Below, one piece after another: positions 62,472 to 64,000 of a DNA stretch of 64,000 nt. The DNA comes from Bacteroidota bacterium (GTDB taxonomy: Bacteria; Bacteroidota; Bacteroidia; Chitinophagales; JADIYW01). The position numbers and the translations under genes are program-made. The notes beneath the pieces are model-generated. The model was not told the origin of the DNA and made no database searches. It worked only from the letters and a program-made list of their open reading frames with translations. Positions within the stretch are counted from its first letter, which is position 1; the number at the start of each line of letters is the position of its first letter. The stretch is from NCBI GenBank assembly GCA_963169645.1, contig CAUJCO010000012.1, positions 215,807-279,806 of the forward strand, in the 5' to 3' direction.

Positions 62472-63722
62472 GTGAAAGTATTTTTTTGTATCCTATTTTT
62501 ATTACTCTCTTTATCAGATGTGCACGCTCAATGCGAGAACGGACGTTTTATTTTACCTATATTTTCACAAACTAAAAGAACCAAAAACATTGCATATCAT
62601 CGTGCACAGAACTCTAATGGAAACATGCAAGATGTTATGATGGATGTATTTGAGCCCATAGGAGATACAATGGCATTACGACCATTGGTTATTTTTCAAC
62701 ATGGCGGTGCTTATTGGACAGGTACTAAAGATTATGAAAGCCAAATTGCAATGGGTGAAGCTTTTGCAAAACGTGGTTACGTCGTGTCATCAGCTACTTA
62801 TCGCTTAGAAGGTTCGCCTTTGTCATTACTATTTCAAGAACTCATGTTAAAAGCAGTTGGTCGCGGTGTGCAAGACACCAAGGCCTTGGTGCGATATTTC
62901 TTTAATTCAGCTCGCGATAGTGCAAATCCATACAAAATTGACACAACTAAAATTTTCTTATGTGGTGCAAGTGCTGGTGCATTTAATGTTATGCATGCCG
63001 TTTACTTAGATTCTACAGATAATTTACCTGCTGATTGGAAAAATTGGCTAAATCAAATTGGTGGCGTTTTTGGTGAATATGATTTTATTGATTTTGGTTC
63101 TAAAATACTCGGAGTTGTCAATATTAATGGTGCTTTGGGTGATAAAAGTTATTTAGATAATGAACAAACACCGTTTTTAAGCGTACATAATATTTGGGAT
63201 CCGGAAATACCATTTAATAGAGGACAACCCTATAATATTCCAACTTTAATGTTCGTAGATGGAAGCAACATATTGCACCAAAAAGCTCAATCCTTAAATA
63301 TCTATAATCCATTTTATATTATTCCGGATTGGGGACATACTTCCTATTCTACGGATTTGTTTGGAACCGTAGTGCAACCTTTTTTTGATAGCACAGTTTG
63401 GTATATGCAACATTTCTTTGCCCATCAATTAGGATGTGATAATATTATATCAGGAATAAAAAATTATATACAACACGATACAGAGATATTTCCAAATCCC
63501 ATTTTTGATATGTTGAATTTTAAAAATAGCACTTCGTTTATAGGAAAACAAATCTCAATTATAGATGTAAACGGTGCCGAAAAATATATAGGTGTTTTCA
63601 ATGGAAAACCATTATCTATACGTGATATTGGTTTGCAAAATGGATTGTATATAATTAAGATATCGGACACGCAAAATCAAACCACACATATTGGAAAAAT
63701 GATAGTCAATACTACATTCTAA
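62472..63722 (+). CDS. Secreted alpha/beta-hydrolase with T9SS sorting domain (paralogue of 15808-17046)
   Basis: The frame opens at a TTG (62457); the GTG at 62472 gives a proper signal peptide (VKVFFCILFLLLSLSDVHAQ), so I use it (416 residues). The hydrolase domain has VIFQHGGAYWTG and the nucleophile elbow LCGASAGAFNV (Ser), with a late DWGHTSY His. The tail, from EIFPNPIFDMLNFK to GKMIVNTTF, is a T9SS type A sorting domain. It shares layout and sequence features (VKDFY-like, ARDSxNPYKIDTTKI, SAGA) with the esterase at 15808-17046. Substrate unknown. Confidence 0.82.
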   Translation: MKVFFCILFLLLSLSDVHAQCENGRFILPIFSQTKRTKNIAYHRAQNSNGNMQDVMMDVFEPIGDTMALRPLVIFQHGGAYWTGTKDYESQIAMGEAFAKRGYVVSSATYRLEGSPLSLLFQELMLKAVGRGVQDTKALVRYFFNSARDSANPYKIDTTKIFLCGASAGAFNVMHAVYLDSTDNLPADWKNWLNQIGGVFGEYDFIDFGSKILGVVNINGALGDKSYLDNEQTPFLSVHNIWDPEIPFNRGQPYNIPTLMFVDGSNILHQKAQSLNIYNPFYIIPDWGHTSYSTDLFGTVVQPFFDSTVWYMQHFFAHQLGCDNIISGIKNYIQHDTEIFPNPIFDMLNFKNSTSFIGKQISIIDVNGAEKYIGVFNGKPLSIRDIGLQNGLYIIKISDTQNQTTHIGKMIVNTTF

Positions 63723-63832
63723 TGCAATAAGATATTCAGTTATGCAGTATATTTTAGATGTAATAGAAATAAAAATTTGAAACAAGTATAACGCAAAGAA
63801 TCTTGGAGCGATATTTTGCCTTGTCTTTTTGG

Positions 63833-63863
63833 GTTACTTTTTTTGACAACGAAAGAAAGTAAC
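63833..63863 (+). terminator. Hairpin after the second esterase gene
   Basis: GTTACTTTTTTT (63833-63844) pairs with AAAGAAAGTAAC (63852-63863), 12 positions with one G.T wobble and a 7-nt loop. It lies 110 nt past the stop and may be a terminator or a dispersed repeat element. Confidence 0.45.
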
Positions 63864-63938
63864 AAGAGGTTTAATTGGATTAATAATTAAGTAAAAAAAA
63901 TTATTCCAATCAGTTGTGCTATATAAAATTCAATGTAA

Positions 63939-64000
63939 ATGAAAAAAAATAAGAAAGTAAAAAAGTTGAGTCAAGCACAAAGCAAAGAAGCGTGGCACGG
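63939..64000 (+). CDS. Possible start of a CDS truncated by the window edge
   Basis: An ATG at 63939 opens a frame that runs to the window edge without a stop, encoding a basic N-terminus (MKKNKKVKKLSQAQSKEAWH). It is only 20 codons, so it is a candidate only. The same stretch resembles upstream noncoding sequence at 63793-63810, which weakens the case. Confidence 0.3.
   Translation, partial: MKKNKKVKKLSQAQSKEAWH

Noticed and set aside
1..64000. tRNA, rRNA, CRISPR arrays, integrases or phage genes
   Set aside because: None could be supported: no cloverleaf-like GTTCRANNC contexts in gene-free spacers, no regularly spaced repeats with unique spacers, and no recombinase or capsid-like proteins.

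Overview
The window is AT-rich and gene-dense and reads as chromosome of a Bacteroidota bacterium, probably on the Chitinophagia/Saprospiria/Sphingobacteriia side. The evidence is gldC, two secreted esterases with type IX secretion (T9SS) sorting domains, the fused aspartokinase-homoserine dehydrogenase, many GTG/TTG starts without a Shine-Dalgarno sequence, and repeated TAnnTTTG promoter elements (the Bacteroidota -7 box) in front of genes. I see no rRNA, tRNA, CRISPR array, transposase, integrase or phage gene.

Layout. 1-8.0 kb: gldC, an ABC-F ATPase preceded by a hairpin and an 8-bp tandem repeat, two orphan envelope proteins, mazG, and a very large NtrY-like membrane histidine kinase overlapping mazG. 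8.1-9.3 kb: a DUF2804 gene of visibly different base composition between two diverged direct repeats. 9.4-15.7 kb: hemL and the threonine operon thrA-thrB-thrC. 15.8-18.2 kb: a T9SS esterase, yggS and a DUF488 gene. 18.3-24.2 kb: an apparent nitrosative-stress/electron-transfer island with a lipoprotein cytochrome c, two group III truncated globins, a 12-helix haem-copper-oxidase/NnrS-like protein, a Crp/Fnr regulator, an azurin-like lipoprotein, the di-iron repair protein Ric, a 4-helix membrane protein and an Rrf2 regulator with three cysteines. 24.4-30.8 kb: a flavin monooxygenase and hydrolase pair, two adjacent acyl-CoA dehydrogenases with complementary motif loss, and a FATP-type acyl-CoA synthetase. 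31-33.2 kb: a metallo-hydrolase/rhodanese operon with a haem-binding lipoprotein. 33.4-43 kb: Gfo/Idh oxidoreductase, mtaB, a second Crp/Fnr regulator, YceI, a class A beta-lactamase, mdh, DinB and priA. 43-49.4 kb: sugar transferase, hemolysin III, an exported sulfatase with an exported formylglycine-generating-enzyme homologue, and small proteins. 49.4-58 kb: ilvA, a frameshifted secreted gene, malic enzyme, a DEAD-box helicase with a long leader, a long PurF and panB. 58-64 kb: a methyltransferase, an SGNH/MBOAT O-acyltransferase pair, a carboxypeptidase-regulatory-like protein and the second T9SS esterase.

The most interesting signal is in the 18-24 kb island. Promoters of the cytochrome c gene and of ric share a palindrome of the form ATGA-N6-TCAT, centred exactly 29.5 nt upstream of the first base of their -7 boxes. 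The Rrf2 operon carries a different perfect 14-bp palindrome overlapping its -33 element. This points to a two-regulator circuit (Crp/Fnr activator plus Fe-S Rrf2 repressor) over the NO-related genes. Other points of note are the acyl-CoA dehydrogenase pair (likely an obligate hetero-oligomer), several mRNAs that look leaderless with GTG starts, and a TTG exactly 12 nt upstream of five -7 boxes.
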